Assembly: GCF_013450295.1 (NCBI RefSeq)
Contig: NZ_SKBR01000002.1
Coordinates: 1,636,501-1,700,500 of the forward strand
DNA from: Streptomyces sp. AJS327
Lineage (GTDB): Bacteria; Actinomycetota; Actinomycetes; Streptomycetales; Streptomycetaceae
Length of the DNA: 64,000 bases
Direction of reading: 5' to 3'
This document shows, piece by piece, positions 26,757-36,645 of this stretch (its first letter is position 1; each line of letters opens with the position of its first letter). The notes beneath the pieces are model-generated. The model ran no database searches. It saw only the letters and a program-made list of their open reading frames with translations, and was not told the DNA's origin. A program made the translations under genes and the position numbers.

Positions 26757-28012
26757 CGTCCCGTCTCCACCATGTGCGTCGGGGCCGAGGGCAGCCTGAG
26801 GCTGCGGGCGAGCCTCAACTCGTCCTGGTAGTCCACCTCGTGGACCTTCCGGGCCGCGGCGTCGTTCACGTACGCGCGGCTGTTGTCGAGCTCGATCACC
26901 GGCCCGCCGCCGTCCTCCGCCGCGACCGGCTTGGCCAGCAGCCGCTGTCGGGCGGTCTCCGCACCGGAGCCCGGGTCGTACGCGCGGAGCACTCCGTCCG
27001 CCGTCAGCGCGAGAGTCGGCTCGTCCTGGCCCACGGAGTTCACCGCGAGTACCGTGCGGCCGGTGTCGGTCCGCTTCCAGCCGCGGCCGGCGACGTCCAG
27101 GGTCCACACACCCCGTTCACCCGCCCGCGCGGCGAGCGTGGCGCTGCCCGGGCGGTGCCGGAACTCGCGCGCCCGGTCCTTCTCCTCGACCTTCTCCGGG
27201 TACGGGATCTTCGAAGTGGTGAACTTCCCCTCGTCGTGCGAGACGAGCAGCGCCCCGTCCGCGCAGCCGAAGACGACGCCCTGCGGTGTGACGGCCTGCC
27301 CCCGCAGCTCGGGGCACTCGCCGTCGAGCAGCCGGCGCGGCTCGCCGTCCCTGCCGTGCAGCCGTACGCGGTCGGGCGCGCCCTTCGATTCCCGTTCGGG
27401 GACGAGGAGTTGCTTCTCGTACGGCACGACCGCGCCCTGCGACGCCGAGCCGTCCAGCCGATGCGTACGCCGGGCGTCGCCGTCCTCCAGCCGCGCGCGG
27501 TCGAGCAGGCTGACGTGGCCGTCGCGGCCGGTGAGCGCGGTGGTGACGGCGTCGCTGTACGCGCCGTGCGGGCGTCCGCCTGGCACGGTTCCGACGGACG
27601 CGGGCTCGGCGCGGTAGTAGTGCACGTGGTCGCCGTGGTCGACCATCCACACGCCGCTGTCGTACACGCGGCTCTCGTTCGCGGTGCCGACGTACGCGAA
27701 GCGGCCGTCGCCGGTGAGGTCGCGCGCTCCCGCGACGCGGCCGAGGCCGGTGACCTTCTCGGTGATCAGATCCACCAGCTGGACCCGGCCGGTGGCGGCG
27801 TCCAGGGTGACCAGCCGCGGCTGGTGCTCGGCGGCCTCCTCCGCGCCCTCGACGTAGCCGTGCGGGGTGGATTTCCCCGCCTCCCCGGAGTCGTTCCCCC
27901 GCTCGTCGTCCTCGGCCGAGCAGCCGGTGCCGGCGAGCAGGACGAGGGGCAGCAGTACGGAGGCGGCGGCCGTGCGGCGGGCACGCCAACCGCGGTGCGT
28001 GAGGCGGTTCAT
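26753..28012 (-). CDS. aztD: Zinc metallochaperone lipoprotein AztD
   Basis: 419 aa. Lipoprotein signal (LVLLAGTGCSAEDD) and the same beta-propeller-type body as the copy at 24457. The two differ clearly in length and sequence, so the duplication is not recent. ATG overlaps the aztB stop (ATGA). Shares the zinc-chaperone role inferred from AztABCD systems. Confidence 0.83.
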   Translation of the reverse strand: MNRLTHRGWRARRTAAASVLLPLVLLAGTGCSAEDDERGNDSGEAGKSTPHGYVEGAEEAAEHQPRLVTLDAATGRVQLVDLITEKVTGLGRVAGARDLTGDGRFAYVGTANESRVYDSGVWMVDHGDHVHYYRAEPASVGTVPGGRPHGAYSDAVTTALTGRDGHVSLLDRARLEDGDARRTHRLDGSASQGAVVPYEKQLLVPERESKGAPDRVRLHGRDGEPRRLLDGECPELRGQAVTPQGVVFGCADGALLVSHDEGKFTTSKIPYPEKVEEKDRAREFRHRPGSATLAARAGERGVWTLDVAGRGWKRTDTGRTVLAVNSVGQDEPTLALTADGVLRAYDPGSGAETARQRLLAKPVAAEDGGGPVIELDNSRAYVNDAAARKVHEVDYQDELRLARSLRLPSAPTHMVETGR

Positions 28013-28905
28013 GCGGCTTCGACCTCGGTTCGGTGAGTGGTGGGTGGGGAGGTGCGCGAGGCGCGTTCCTCGGCGGTCGCGGTCCTGCGGTCGCGTACCG
28101 CGGCGGTCGCCGTGGAGAGGAGGAAGAGGGCCACCGCCACGGCAGCGATGGTCGCCCCCGCGGCGATGCGCAGATGCCAGGACAGGAGCAGCCCGAGCAC
28201 GGTCGCGGAGCTGCCGACGAGCGCGGCGCCGAGCATGATCGAGGCGATCCTTCGGGCCCAGGGGAGCGCGGCGGCGGGCGGCGCGATGAGCAGCCCGAAG
28301 ACGAGCAGGGCGCCGACGACCCGGAACGAGGCGACGATCGCCAGCGTCACCAGTCCGATCAGCGTGGCCTGGGCGAGTCCGGGGCGCAGCCCGAGCGTCC
28401 GCGCCTTGCGGGGGTCGAAGGCGAGCGCGACGAACGCCCGGTGCCCCAGCAGCGCCACGACGGCCGCCGCCGCCAGCGCCAACGAGAGCTGGACCAGCTC
28501 GTCTTGGCGTACGGCGAGGACGTCGCCGAAGAGGTAGCCCGTCAGATCGACGGCGAACGACTGTGAACGGGACACGATGATCACGCCGAGTGAGAGCATC
28601 CCCACGAACAGCAGCCCGATGCCGGTGTCCTGTGAGAGCCGGGGTGCGCGGCTGAGCGCGGTGACGCCGAGCGCCATCACGCCCGCGCTGACGGCGGCGC
28701 CGACCAGCGAGTTCGCCCCGAGCAGGGACGCGGTGGCGACACCCGGCAGCATCCCGTGCGACATGGCGTCGCCGAGGAACGCCATCCCGCGCAGCACCAT
28801 CCACGTGCCGGCGAGCGCGCAGACGCAGGACACCAGCACACCCGCCCACAGGGCGCGTTGGACGAACGCGACCTCGAAGGGACTCAGCAACCACTCGATG
28901 GACAT
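28009..28905 (-). CDS. aztB: Zinc ABC transporter permease AztB
   Basis: 298 aa, ABC-3 permease fold with about eight spans and the GMAFLGDAMSHGMLPGVA, GLLFVGMLSLGVI and GALLVFGLLIAPPAAA blocks of ZnuB/MntB proteins. A basic and Thr-rich tail follows the last span. ATG 28905 is preferred, because the upstream in-frame ATG (28932) lies inside the Zur palindrome. Confidence 0.9.
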   Translation of the reverse strand: MSIEWLLSPFEVAFVQRALWAGVLVSCVCALAGTWMVLRGMAFLGDAMSHGMLPGVATASLLGANSLVGAAVSAGVMALGVTALSRAPRLSQDTGIGLLFVGMLSLGVIIVSRSQSFAVDLTGYLFGDVLAVRQDELVQLSLALAAAAVVALLGHRAFVALAFDPRKARTLGLRPGLAQATLIGLVTLAIVASFRVVGALLVFGLLIAPPAAALPWARRIASIMLGAALVGSSATVLGLLLSWHLRIAAGATIAAVAVALFLLSTATAAVRDRRTATAEERASRTSPPTTHRTEVEAA

Positions 28906-28922
28906 GGACACGGAGCCTATAA

Positions 28923-28937
28923 TGAAAATCATTTTCA
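28923..28937. promoter_or_regulatory. Zur-type operator between aztA and aztB
   Basis: Perfect 7-1-7 palindrome TGAAAATCATTTTCA, the form known for actinobacterial Zur boxes. It overlaps a TATAAT (28918-28923) reading toward aztA and sits 18 nt before the aztB start. Zinc-bound Zur should repress both directions. Confidence 0.85.
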
Positions 28938-28956
28938 GATCAAACAGGGGTTCGTC

Positions 28957-29718
28957 ATGTCAGTCAGCGAAAAGGCCTTCACGGCCGCCTCGTCCGCCTC
29001 AGCCGTCCGTGTAAGCGATCTCTGCGCCGGTTACGGACGGCATCAGGCGCTTCACCAACTCACCGCGCACATACCGCAGTTCGCCACTACGGCGATCGTC
29101 GGGCCGAACGGCTCCGGCAAGTCGACGCTGCTCGGCGTGCTCGCCGGTGTGATCCACCCCACCCGGGGCGAGGTCCTTCGCCGCGACGGGGAGCGCCCCG
29201 CGTTCGTGATGCAGCGCAGCGCCGTCAGCGACAACCTGCCGCTGACCGTGCGGGACGCCGTCGCCATGGGCCGGTGGACGCACCGACGGCTGTTCGGCCG
29301 GCTCACCCGCCGGGACCGCGAGATCGTCGCGGACAGCATGGAGCGCATGGGTGTTGGCGACCTCGCCGGACGCCAACTCGGCGGCCTTTCCGGCGGGCAG
29401 CGGCAGCGCGCCCTCGTCGCCCAGGGACTCGCCCAGCGCGCCCCGCTGCTGCTCCTGGACGAGCCGACCACCGGACTGGACGCCACCGCGCGCCGCCACA
29501 TCGCGCGCGTACTCGACGGCGGCGGCACGGAGCGCGTGACCGTCGCGCACGCCACGCACGACCTCCCCGAAGCGCTGGGCGCCGATCACTGCCTCCTGCT
29601 CGCCGACGGTCAACTGGTCGCCGAGGGACCGCCGTCGGCCGTGCTGACGCGGGAGGTGGTGGAGGACGTCTGGCAGGTGCCGAGGCTGTCCGCGGGGCGC
29701 GGGGACGGGCGGTGCTGA
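28957..29718 (+). CDS. aztA: Zinc ABC transporter ATP-binding protein AztA
   Basis: 253 aa. Walker A GPNGSGKST, signature LSGGQRQR, Walker B LLLLDEP and H-loop HATHD. The MQRSAVSDNLPLTVRDAVAMGRW stretch is typical of Znu/Mnt-type ATPases. Divergent from aztB, with the shared Zur site 20 nt upstream. CAGGGG precedes ATG 28957. Confidence 0.9.
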   Translation: MSVSEKAFTAASSASAVRVSDLCAGYGRHQALHQLTAHIPQFATTAIVGPNGSGKSTLLGVLAGVIHPTRGEVLRRDGERPAFVMQRSAVSDNLPLTVRDAVAMGRWTHRRLFGRLTRRDREIVADSMERMGVGDLAGRQLGGLSGGQRQRALVAQGLAQRAPLLLLDEPTTGLDATARRHIARVLDGGGTERVTVAHATHDLPEALGADHCLLLADGQLVAEGPPSAVLTREVVEDVWQVPRLSAGRGDGRC

Positions 29719-30236
29719 GGTCTCCGCCGGCGGTGGAGGTCGTGAATCTCCGCGCGCGGACGTTCGCCGACTCCCGGAGGTTGCCGCGAGGAACGGGCCG
29801 TGGCGCGTTCGTCGTCGTGCGGGGCAACCCGGCGCGGGCCCGCCGTCGTTCCCGTTCGAGTGTGGGGGCGGGCGGTGTCTGTGGCTGTCAACGAGCTGGA
29901 GCCGCGGATGGCGGAGCCCCTTGCCCGGCTATCCGAGTCGCTCCGAGAGGCCCCCGAACCGCCTCCCCGGGCCACCCCCGAACCGTCCCCGGGACCTCGA
30001 ACCGCTTCCGGGACGGTGGGGGCGAGAGCCGGGCGGTCGGGGTGGGCGGGACCCGGTACCTTCCCCTGGCACAACATCTGGTCCGCTTTCGCGCTGTGCC
30101 ACCTACATGTACGGTGCTCGTGCTGGTGGTTCACCGGACGCCACCGACGCCGTCGCCACCTCCGTCCACGGCCTGCGCGCCGCACCGCCCAACTCGCACG
30201 ACTGGGCCCGGTTCGACCGGGTCCGACTCGGCGGAG
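29719..30236. other. Gene-poor gap before the degraded ABC operon
   Basis: No frame here carries a recognisable domain on either strand. It lies where the substrate-binding protein or the start of a peptide/nickel ABC operon would be expected, so it may be decayed coding sequence, but I could not identify remnants. Confidence 0.4.
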
Positions 30237-30692
30237 ATGCGCGGCTACGTCCTCCGACGCTCCCTCCTGGCGTTCCTCCAGTCCCTGGTGGTGCTGGTCG
30301 CCGTGTTCGCCGCCCGGCACCTGTGCGATCTCGCCCGGCAGATCCGCGCCGGAGTGGCCGCGGGGCGGCACGGCCCCGTCGCCGCGCACCTGCGACTGCT
30401 GGGCACACGGGAGCGGACCGTGATCCCGCGCCATGTGCTCCCCGGCGCCCTGGGGCCCGCCGCGCAGCAGTTCGCACGGTGCGTGGAGGGACTCCTGGGC
30501 GGTGCCGTGCTGGTGGAGGCCGTGCTCGGCTTCCGGGGGCTGGGCGGCGGTTTCGTCGAGGCCGTGCAGAACCGGGACCTGCCCCAGGTACAGGCGTACG
30601 CCCTGCTGTTCGCCGGAACGGCCGTCGCGGTGAACCTCCTCGGTGACCTGGCCGCCCACCGGCTGGCGCCGCGCCGGGAGGTGACGGCGTGA
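30237..30692 (+). pseudogene. DppB/NikB-type permease, internally deleted
   Basis: 151 aa against about 310 in the family. The N-terminal span (MRGYVLRRSLLAFLQSLVVLVAVF) runs directly into the middle-late family region (LGTRERTVIPRHVLPGALGPAAQQF and VEAVLGFRGLGGGFVEAVQNRD). About 150 residues, including spans 2-3, are missing without a change of frame. The stop overlaps the next start. Unlikely to transport. Confidence 0.75.
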
Positions 30693-31517
30693 GGGGACGC
30701 GAGGAGAACGGGGTCCCACGCGTCGGCCGCCGCCGTCCGTGGATCGCTCTGACGCTGCTCGCCGTGCCGGTCCTCGTGGTCGTACTGGGGCCGTCGCTGG
30801 CCGGAGATCCGCCGTCGACGCGGGAGGCGCTGCCCTCGCGGCCGCCGAGCACGGGAAACCCGCTCGGCACCGACGTCCTGGGCCGCGACGTGCTCTGGCT
30901 CGTCCTGTGTGGCGGCAGCTCGGTGCTGGCCAGCGCCCTGGGGGCGCTCCTCCTCGGCCTGGCGGTCGGGGTTCCGCTGGGGCTGCTGGCCTCCGGTCCG
31001 CGCCGCGGACTCGATGAGACGGTGGCGCGGACTGGACCTGCTGCTCGCCCTTCCCGGCCTCCTCGTGCTGATGACGCTCGCCGCCCTCGGCCACCGCGAG
31101 GGGTACTGGCTGGTGACCGTCGCCGGACTGCTCCAGGTCCCGGCCGTGGCCCGCCTGGTCCGGGGAGCCGCGCTGGAACCCGGCACCCGCACGGTCATCG
31201 AGGCCCTGCGGATGCAGGGGCGCGGCTGGGCGTACGTCCACCTGCGGCAGCTGCCCCGGAAACTGGCCGCCCCGCTGGCCACCGACGCGGCGGGTCGGTT
31301 CTCCACGGTGCTGTACCTGCTGGCCTCCGCCAACTTCCTCGGCCTCGGGCTGCCCGTCTCCTCACCGGACTGGGCGGTGCTCATCGAGCGCAACAGCGAC
31401 GCGCTGTTCACCCAGCCCGCCGCCGTACTGGCGCCAGCCGGCCTGCTGACGGCGCTGTGCGTCGGCGGCAACCTGCTCGTGGACCACGTCCTCGCACGCC
31501 ACCGGGGCCGCGCGTGA
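30689..31517 (+). pseudogene. DppC/NikC-type permease with frameshift
   Basis: The N-terminal half (NPLGTDVLGRDVLWLVLCGGSSVL, then RRGLDETVAR) is in frame 2 from 30689. The second half (RGLDLLLALPGLLVLMTLAALG through HVLARHRGRA) is in frame 3 to 31517. The switch is near 31020-31030, consistent with one extra base. Restored, it would be a normal ~275-aa permease. Confidence 0.8.
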
Positions 31518-33141
31518 CCGGATCGACCCGCGTGCCGCCGCTGCGTGTTCCGGAGATCTCCGCGCACGCCGAGGGCGCGGAACACCCGTTGCTGGACCGG
31601 GTCGGGCTGACCGTCGCGGCGCACACGGTCACCGCCGTCGTAGGCCCCGGCAGCGGCAAGACGACGCTCGGGCTGGCGGCGCTCGGGGCCGCCCGCCCCG
31701 GGGTCCAGCTGACCGGAAGCATCCTGCTCGCCGGCACCGACCTGCTCCTTCTGCCGCCGGAGCGGCGCCCGGCCGCCCGTGCCGGGCGAGCCGCGCACCT
31801 GCCGCAGCACCCGGAGACCGAGCTGGACCCGATCCGCCGCGTCGGCGGGGTGCTGACCGAGACGGCGGCGCTCGGCCATCCGGAACGGGCCGCGCGGAAA
31901 CCCCCGGCACGCCGGGCGCTGAACCGCGCCGGACTGGACTGGGACGCCGTACGCCGCCGCTTCCCGCACCAGCTCTCCGGCGGTCAGCAACAGCGGCTGG
32001 CACTCGCCTCGGCCCTGGTGACCGGGGCCAGCCTGCTGGTGCTCGACGAGCCGACGAGCGGTCTGGACCCCGCGCTCGCCCACGCCCTGGGCCGTACGGT
32101 GCGGGCGCTCGCGGACGACGGCACCGGAGCGCTGCTGTTCAGCCACGACCTGCCCCTGGTGCGGGCGACGGCCGACCGTGTCGTCGTCCTGGAACACGGC
32201 CGTGCCGTGGACGAGGGCCCGGCGGCCGCGGTCCTCGGCGCCGATCCGCCCGGATCCGCCAGCGGATCCGGCCACGGGGACCCCCGCCTCCGCCACCGGG
32301 CGACCCGGGACCTGCTCGCCGCCGAGCACCGCACCAGCGTCACCGTCCGGGACCCCGCCCCGCGGCGATCGACGCCCGGCGGCACGGTGTCCGCCGTGGG
32401 CATCGCCGTCCGTCGCCGGTCCGGCGCGCCGCCCACCGGGCCGGTGTCCCTGGACTTCCCGCCGGGCAGCCGGACCGCGCTCATCGGCCCCTCGGGCTCG
32501 GGCAAGACGACCTTCGCCCGCGCGCTCGCCGGACTGTCCGCGCCCACCCGGGGCGAGGTCCGGCTCGACGGCCGTCCGCTCCCCGGCCGCGTCGACCGGC
32601 GCACCGCCCCCCCCAGCGCCGCGCCGTCCAGTACGTGCACCAGAGCAGTGCGGACACCTTCCAGAAGCACCGTCCCGTCCTCGCCCAACTCGCGGACACC
32701 GCTTGGCTGTTGCGCGGCCTGGGGGACGAGGAGGCGACTGCCGGGGCGGTGGAGGCCGCCGGTGCGCTGGGCCTCGACGAGACGCTGCTGCGCCGTGGAC
32801 CGGGCCGCCTCTCGGGCGGACGGCTCCAGCGCTGCGCGCTGGTCCGGGCGCTGACGGCGCGTCCGGCGCTGCTGGTGTGCGACGAGGTGACCTCCGCGCT
32901 GGACACCGTCTCGCGGGAGCGGCTCCTGGACGCGCTGCCCGACCTGCTCGCCCCCGCCGGGACCGCCCTGCTCCTCGTCAGCCACGACCTGCCCGCCGTG
33001 CGCGCGCTGACCGAGCGGGCCGCGCTGTTCGAGGCGGGCCGCCGCGTGCGGTACGGACCCACCGGCGTGGTGCTGCCCGACGCCGGGCGCACCCGCTCGG
33101 GCGGCCGGTTCGCATCCGGCACCGTCACCCGCGGCGGGTGA
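31514..33141 (+). pseudogene. Fused DppD-DppF-type ATPases, frameshifted
   Basis: Two ABC ATPase domains in one reading unit. Domain 1 (frame 2) has a shortened Walker A, GPGSGKTT, one residue less than GPSGSGKTT, but an intact LSGGQQQR signature and LLVLDEP. Domain 2 has Walker A GPSGSGKTT in frame 2. A run of eight C (32607-32614) then marks a change to frame 1, where VQYVHQSSAD, LSGGRLQRC and LLVCDEVTSALD continue to 33141. The GTG start overlaps the permease stop (GTGA). Confidence 0.8.
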
Positions 33142-33244
33142 ACGGGCAGCGTCAGCGGTCCCGTGTCCCGCCCTCGGCCCGGACCACCAGCGAGGGCTGG
33201 ATCGTCCCTGGCCAACACCGGTGCGGGGGAGGGTTCTGCGGGGG

Positions 33245-34516
33245 TCACGGCCTCCGGCCGCCGCGGGGTGGGACGGCGAGCAGGGGAAGGAGGGTGAGGG
33301 CGAGGGCGCCGCCGGTGAGGGCGAGGGCGGGGTAGCTGGTGGCGGCGACCATGAGGCCGGAGGCCATGCCGCCGGTGGCTCCGGCGATGGCGATGGCGAC
33401 GTCGACCAGGCCCTGGGTCCTGGCGCGGGTGGCCAGGGGCACGGTGTCGGTGATGATCGCGGTGCCGGAGACGAGGCCGAAGTTCCAGCCCAGGCCCAGC
33501 AGGACGAGCGCGAGGGCGAGGAGGGCGACGGAGTCGCCGGGGGCCGCGGCGCCGACGAGACCGGCGGCCAGCAGGGTGACGCCGGAGGCGGCGGCGATCC
33601 GCGTGCGGCCGTAGCGGTCGACGAGCCAGCCGGTGAGCGGGGAGGGCAGGTACATGGCGCCGACGTGCAGGGCGATGACGAGGCCGGAGGCGCCGGTACC
33701 GTGGCCGTGGTCGTGCATGTGGACCGGCGTCATCGTCATGATCGCGACCATGACGAGCTGGGTGAGGACCATGACCAGCGCGCCGAGGGCCACCCCGCCG
33801 CGACCCCGGTCCGCCTCGGCGCCGCCGGTGGCGGACGGGGCGTCGGCGGCCCGGGCCTCGCGCTCGGCGAGGGCGCGGGCCAGGAGCAGCGGGTCGGGCT
33901 TGAGGCGGAGGGCGAGGACGAGCGCGGCCAGCGCGTAGGCGACGCCCGAGAGGATGAAGGGCCCGGCGAGGTGGGGGATCCCGAGGGTCTCGGCGAAGGT
34001 GCCGGTGGGCGCGGCGAGGTTGGGCCCGACGACGCCGCCGAGCGTGGTGGCGACCAGCACGGTGGACACGGCCCGGCCGCGGCGGCCGGGGGCGGCCAGA
34101 TCGGCGCCCGCGTAGCGGGCCTGGAGGTTGGTGGCGGTCCCGGCACCGTAGACGAACAGCGAGACGAACAGCAGAACCGGACTGTCCAGCACGGCGGCGA
34201 GGATGACGCCCGCGGAGCCGAGGGCGCCGGCGAGGTATCCGGCCGCGAGGCCGGGGCGGCGCCCTCGGGCCTGGGAGACCCGGCCGACGACGACCGCGGC
34301 CAGCGCGGAGCCCGCGGTGAACAGGGCGCTGGGCAGCCCGGCGAGATGGGTGCCGCCGAGCATGTCCTGGGCGAGGAGGGCGCCGACGGTGATGCCCGCG
34401 GCGAGTCCGGCTCCGCTGAGGATCTGGGAGGCGACCAGGACGCGCAGGACCTCGCGCTGCGCCCGCGCGGGATCGGGTATCGGGGCCGTCGTGCTGGCGG
34501 GTTCGGTGCGGGTCAT
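33245..34516 (-). CDS. MFS transporter
   Basis: 423 aa with about 12 membrane spans, an MFS loop-2 motif (VVGRVSQARGRRPGL) and a central VMVAIMTMTPVHMHDHGHG segment found in this efflux-like subfamily. GGAAGAGAAC precedes ATG 34516. Divergent from a LysR regulator. Substrate unknown. Confidence 0.88.
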   Translation of the reverse strand: MTRTEPASTTAPIPDPARAQREVLRVLVASQILSGAGLAAGITVGALLAQDMLGGTHLAGLPSALFTAGSALAAVVVGRVSQARGRRPGLAAGYLAGALGSAGVILAAVLDSPVLLFVSLFVYGAGTATNLQARYAGADLAAPGRRGRAVSTVLVATTLGGVVGPNLAAPTGTFAETLGIPHLAGPFILSGVAYALAALVLALRLKPDPLLLARALAEREARAADAPSATGGAEADRGRGGVALGALVMVLTQLVMVAIMTMTPVHMHDHGHGTGASGLVIALHVGAMYLPSPLTGWLVDRYGRTRIAAASGVTLLAAGLVGAAAPGDSVALLALALVLLGLGWNFGLVSGTAIITDTVPLATRARTQGLVDVAIAIAGATGGMASGLMVAATSYPALALTGGALALTLLPLLAVPPRGGRRP

Positions 34517-34603
34517 GTTCTCTTCCGGAGCGGGGCCACGGGCACGGGGGACGGCGGCCCGGACGGCGCGGGGTTCGGTGCGGGTGGGCGCGCGAGGGGC
34601 GCG

Positions 34604-34762
34604 TCAGGTGGCGTCGGTGGTGCGGGCGGAGTCGGCGGCCGGGCCGCCGGTCCTCTCCCGGGCCGCCCACACGGGGTTCCGGGACGGATCCGGCGCGGTC
34701 ACGGCCGGGGCCGCGGCACCGTCCGGCATGGGCGCCTCCTCCGCGAGCGGATCGCTGCTCAT
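34604..34762 (-). CDS. Possible small protein upstream of the MFS gene
   Basis: 52 aa, Ala/Pro/Asp-rich, no family. The ATG lies inside the palindrome at 34761 and the ribosome-binding site is weak, so it may not be translated. It would be first in an operon with the MFS gene. Confidence 0.25.
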   Translation of the reverse strand: MSSDPLAEEAPMPDGAAAPAVTAPDPSRNPVWAARERTGGPAADSARTTDAT

Positions 34763-34775
34763 AAGTTCTCGTTAT
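34761..34775. promoter_or_regulatory. LysR-type operator candidate
   Basis: ATAA-N7-TTAT dyad (ATAAGTTCTCGTTAT) in the divergent region between the MFS transporter and the LysR gene. It has the spacing of a T-N11-A LysR box. Confidence 0.45.
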
Positions 34776-34837
34776 GCTGACTCGACGGAGATCCACCCTA
34801 GGCCTGGGCGAATTCGCCAGGTAGGGGACGGCCGTGA

Positions 34838-35743
34838 ATGGAGCGATACACAGTGGCTATGGCCGATCGGCTGAACCCCGAAGGGCTGCGGTACGCGCGG
34901 GCGGTCGCGGAGACGAAGTCGTTCAGCGCCGCCGCCCGCGCCTACGGCGTGACCCAGCCCGCGCTGTCGAACGGCATCGCCAAGCTGGAGGAGCGCCTGG
35001 GCGAGAAGCTGTTCGACCGCTCCCCGCGCGGCGTGACCCGGACGGCGTTCGGGGCCCGTGTCCTGCCCCTGATCGAGCGGGCCCTCGACGCCCTCGACGC
35101 CGTCACGGCGGAGGCCGGGCGGCTCACGGACGTGGGCGGGCGGAAGATCCGCATGGGCCTCTCCCCGCTGATCGGCTCCCATCTGGTCGCCCGCGCCTTC
35201 AGCATGGTGCAGGACCTTCCCACGCCGCGCGATCTCGTGCTGCGCGAGGCCAACATGCGGGAGCTGCGCGACGGCCTGAGCGCGGGCGAGCTGGACGTCA
35301 TCCTGATCCCGGCCGTGACCGCGATGCCGCGCTTCGAGCACCGCGTCATCGACGTCGAGCCGATCGTCGTCGTCAGCCCCGACACCGTGGAGACGGCACC
35401 GCTCGAACTGGAGGAGGCCGGTAAGGAGCGCTTCATCCTCGTACCGGACGCCTGTGGCCTGACCACGTTCACCACCCAGCTCTTCCGGGCGCACGAGCTG
35501 CCCCTGCGTACATATCCCGGTGAGGCCGCCAGCTACCAGGTCCTGGAGGACTGGACGAAGCTGGGCCTGGGCTCGGCCATGGTCCCCCGCTCCAAGCTCA
35601 CCTCGCCCGGCGTCCCCCACCGGCCGCTGCTGGACGAGGGCCGCGAGGTGCGGATCTCCTTCGAGGCGGCCTGGAGCGCCGACTCCCCGCTCGCCGCGGA
35701 CCTGACGCACCTCGCCGACCGTCTCGCGTCGGTCCGCCGCTAG
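34838..35743 (+). CDS. LysR-family regulator
   Basis: 301 aa, normal length. HTH SFSAAARAYGVTQPALSNGIAKLEERLGEKLFDRSPRGV near the N-terminus and a LysR substrate-binding domain. AGGGGA lies upstream of ATG 34838. Divergent from the MFS transporter and probably its controller. Confidence 0.9.
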   Translation: MERYTVAMADRLNPEGLRYARAVAETKSFSAAARAYGVTQPALSNGIAKLEERLGEKLFDRSPRGVTRTAFGARVLPLIERALDALDAVTAEAGRLTDVGGRKIRMGLSPLIGSHLVARAFSMVQDLPTPRDLVLREANMRELRDGLSAGELDVILIPAVTAMPRFEHRVIDVEPIVVVSPDTVETAPLELEEAGKERFILVPDACGLTTFTTQLFRAHELPLRTYPGEAASYQVLEDWTKLGLGSAMVPRSKLTSPGVPHRPLLDEGREVRISFEAAWSADSPLAADLTHLADRLASVRR

Positions 35744-35869
35744 CCATGCGCGGCGCCTATCGCCCGATTCAGCGGCGGCCCCTACCGGCGCCCGCCCGCC
35801 GTGCCTAACGTGGCGGGCACGTCGCGGAGTCCGCGGCACCGCACCACCCGCCGAACGAGAGGCAGCACC

Positions 35870-36070
35870 ATGGCGTACCGGGAAGTCCCCGCGCGGCCGA
35901 CCCCCAGGAGCGCTCCGCCCCCGGCCGGGCACGGGACGCACCAGCGGCCCGCCCCCGCCTCCGGCGCCACGGCGCACCCGGCGAAGGGACTCCCGCTCCG
36001 TGGCGCGCTCGGCGAACCGTCCGCACGGCCGGAGGCGCACCCCGACGTGCGCCCCCACGCCACCCACTGA
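35870..36070 (+). CDS. Small Pro/His-rich hypothetical protein
   Basis: 66 aa, rich in Pro, Ala, Arg and His, probably disordered. GAGAGG lies upstream of the ATG. Ends 13 nt before the DinB-like gene, suggesting a two-gene operon. No family recognised. Confidence 0.4.
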   Translation: MAYREVPARPTPRSAPPPAGHGTHQRPAPASGATAHPAKGLPLRGALGEPSARPEAHPDVRPHATH

Positions 36071-36083
36071 ACCCGGCGGCGTC

Positions 36084-36617
36084 ATGTACGAGACCCAGGA
36101 CCTGCTCCGCGAGTACGACCGGGCCCGCGCCTACACCGACGAGCTGTGGAAGGACCTCACCCCGGACGAGGTGACCTGGCGCCCGCACGAGGACTCCAGC
36201 GCCATCGGCTGGCACCTCGGCCACCAGGCCCACGTCGCCCACTTCATGATCCGCAACCTCACCGCCGCCGAGCCCAGCCCCGACCCGGAACTGGACGCGC
36301 TCATGGACTCGGCCACCCCCGAGAGGTTCCGCGGCGCGCTGCCCACCGTCGAACGGCTCACCGCGTTCCGCGACACCGTCGCCGACCGCGTGCACGCCCG
36401 CGTCGGCGACGTCGCCGCCGGTGCGGTCGGCGCCCCGGCCCAGCTCACCGTGGTCGCCCACCACCTCCTGGTCGCGCTCATCAACCACGAGTACCAGCAC
36501 GACCAGTGGATCAGCGAGGTCCGCGCCGACGACCTCGGCCACGCCCTCCCGCCCGACCCCGTCTCGGACCGGCTCAGCCGCGTCGACGGCTACCTGGTCT
36601 GCGACCCCTTCGCCTGA
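36084..36617 (+). CDS. DinB-like metal-binding protein
   Basis: 177 aa. Four-helix DinB/YfiT fold. Probable metal His in HLGHQAHVAHF (about residue 50) and INHEYQHDQW (about residue 135). Family members often act in mycothiol/bacillithiol-dependent reactions; the substrate here is unknown. Confidence 0.82.
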   Translation: MYETQDLLREYDRARAYTDELWKDLTPDEVTWRPHEDSSAIGWHLGHQAHVAHFMIRNLTAAEPSPDPELDALMDSATPERFRGALPTVERLTAFRDTVADRVHARVGDVAAGAVGAPAQLTVVAHHLLVALINHEYQHDQWISEVRADDLGHALPPDPVSDRLSRVDGYLVCDPFA

Positions 36618-36645
36618 CACCCCACCGCGTACGCGGTGTCAGGCG
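36611..36645 (+). terminator. Hairpin after the DinB-like gene
   Basis: An 11-bp stem, CGCCTGACACC with GGTGTCAGGCG, overlapping the stop codon. The remainder of 36646-36956 holds no gene I can support. Confidence 0.7.

Noticed and set aside
28930..28932. Upstream ATG for aztB
   Set aside because: It lies within the Zur palindrome and lacks a ribosome-binding site; ATG 28905 fits the family start.
30689..32854. A single 721-codon plus-strand ORF
   Set aside because: It joins a permease N-terminus, an out-of-frame Arg/Pro-rich stretch and ATPase domains; better explained as two genes with frameshifts.
33650..33760. His-rich loop VHMHDHGHG in the MFS transporter as a metal sensor
   Set aside because: A similar His-rich segment is, as far as I recall, usual in this MFS subfamily, so not special here.
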